DNA of 28,836 bases from JBCCSZ01 sp039199225 (GTDB lineage Bacteria; Bacteroidota; Bacteroidia; Chitinophagales; Saprospiraceae). The stretch covers positions 1 through 28,836 of the forward strand of contig JBCCSZ010000061.1 in assembly GCA_039199225.1 (NCBI GenBank), written 5' to 3'. A program made the position numbers and the translations under genes. Below the pieces are notes generated by a model. That model was given only the letters and a program-made list of their open reading frames with translations, had not been told where the DNA came from and did no database searches. The number at the start of each line of letters is the position of its first letter. Within the stretch, counting starts at the first letter, position 1. Positions 28,748 through 28,836 of this stretch are shown one piece after another.

Positions 28748-28836
28748 CACCAGAAGAAAACAACCAAAAGCAAGAAGGTTCGCAAGAGCTTCCCTCAGAT
28801 TTTGACTTTGAGTCTTATCAAAAACAAGTTATAGCT
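28744..28836 (+). CDS. N-terminus of a probable IS256-family transposase, cut by window end
   Basis: From the ATG at 28744 the frame stays open to the last base (31 codons). After a charged leader ('MTPEENNQKQEGSQELPS') comes 'DFDFESYQKQVIA', which looks like the start of the IS256-type transposase N-terminus (a Phe/Tyr-x-x-x-Val-Ile pattern followed in family members by a Gly-Lys-x-Leu-Thr-Gly segment that would lie beyond the window). The DDE catalytic residues are not visible. The ATG overlaps the preceding TGA by ATGA. If the IS reading is wrong, this is simply an unidentified 3'-truncated gene. Confidence 0.45.
   Translation, partial: MTPEENNQKQEGSQELPSDFDFESYQKQVIA

Noticed and set aside
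1..28836. CRISPR arrays, rRNA genes, riboswitches, prophage or toxin-antitoxin modules
   Set aside because: No regularly spaced repeats, no rRNA-like segments, no known riboswitch cores and no phage or toxin-antitoxin motifs were seen on reading both strands.

Overview
The window looks like chromosomal DNA of a Bacteroidota member, most likely of the Saprospiria/Chitinophagia type. The evidence is: (i) several matches to the Bacteroidota promoter pattern TTG-N(19-20)-TAnnTTTG, best seen before the CAU tRNA and the aldehyde dehydrogenase; (ii) a periplasmic-propeller LytS-type kinase paired with a LytTR regulator; (iii) a FN3-plus-sorting-domain-like secreted protein; (iv) an Omp85-type barrel protein; and (v) few recognisable Shine-Dalgarno sequences. 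No species can be named from sequence alone.

Layout. Positions 2-1417 hold a 5'-truncated, AT-rich helical-repeat gene of unknown function. It is followed by a hairpin terminator and, on the minus strand, a CAU tRNA (probably Ile2) whose promoter lies inside the terminator hairpin of the next minus-strand gene, mscS. recX and an Xaa-Pro aminopeptidase form a short plus-strand operon (2609-4533). This converges, with 3 bp to spare, on a two-gene minus-strand signalling operon: a propeller histidine kinase (5404-8343) followed by a LytTR response regulator (4537-5283). Next comes an unusual minus-strand protein with a HELVH metallopeptidase domain, a TolB-like propeller and an Omp85-like barrel (8634-11651), divergent from a secreted M14 metallocarboxypeptidase (11828-13579).

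The minus-strand block 13609-20389 holds an ALDH7-type aldehyde dehydrogenase with its own promoter, a SdiA-regulated-type lipoprotein propeller, and a 1342-residue protein with two cyclase domains, an NTPase and TPRs that resembles mammalian soluble adenylyl cyclase. Divergent from it is a secreted S9 prolyl-oligopeptidase-type peptidase (20704-23166), then a small secreted FN3/sorting-domain-like protein with a Lys-rich tail (23419-24105). A perfect 15-bp bidirectional terminator separates this from aspS (24193-25965, minus). An SLC12-type cation-chloride cotransporter homologue (26170-28554) follows.

The right edge (28613-28836) probably holds the left end of an IS256-like insertion sequence interrupting a short reading frame; the transposase is cut by the window end.

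Functionally this is a mixed housekeeping region (recX, aspS, tRNA, mscS) enriched in exported peptidases (HELVH-barrel, M14, S9, with the cytosolic M24 PepP) and in signalling (kinase/regulator pair and sAC-like cyclase). A shared role in peptide scavenging is inference. The features most worth follow-up are the sAC-like cyclase, the peptidase-propeller-barrel fusion, the terminator/tRNA-promoter overlap, the Lys-tailed mini sorting-domain protein, the compositional break in the first gene and the IS boundary.
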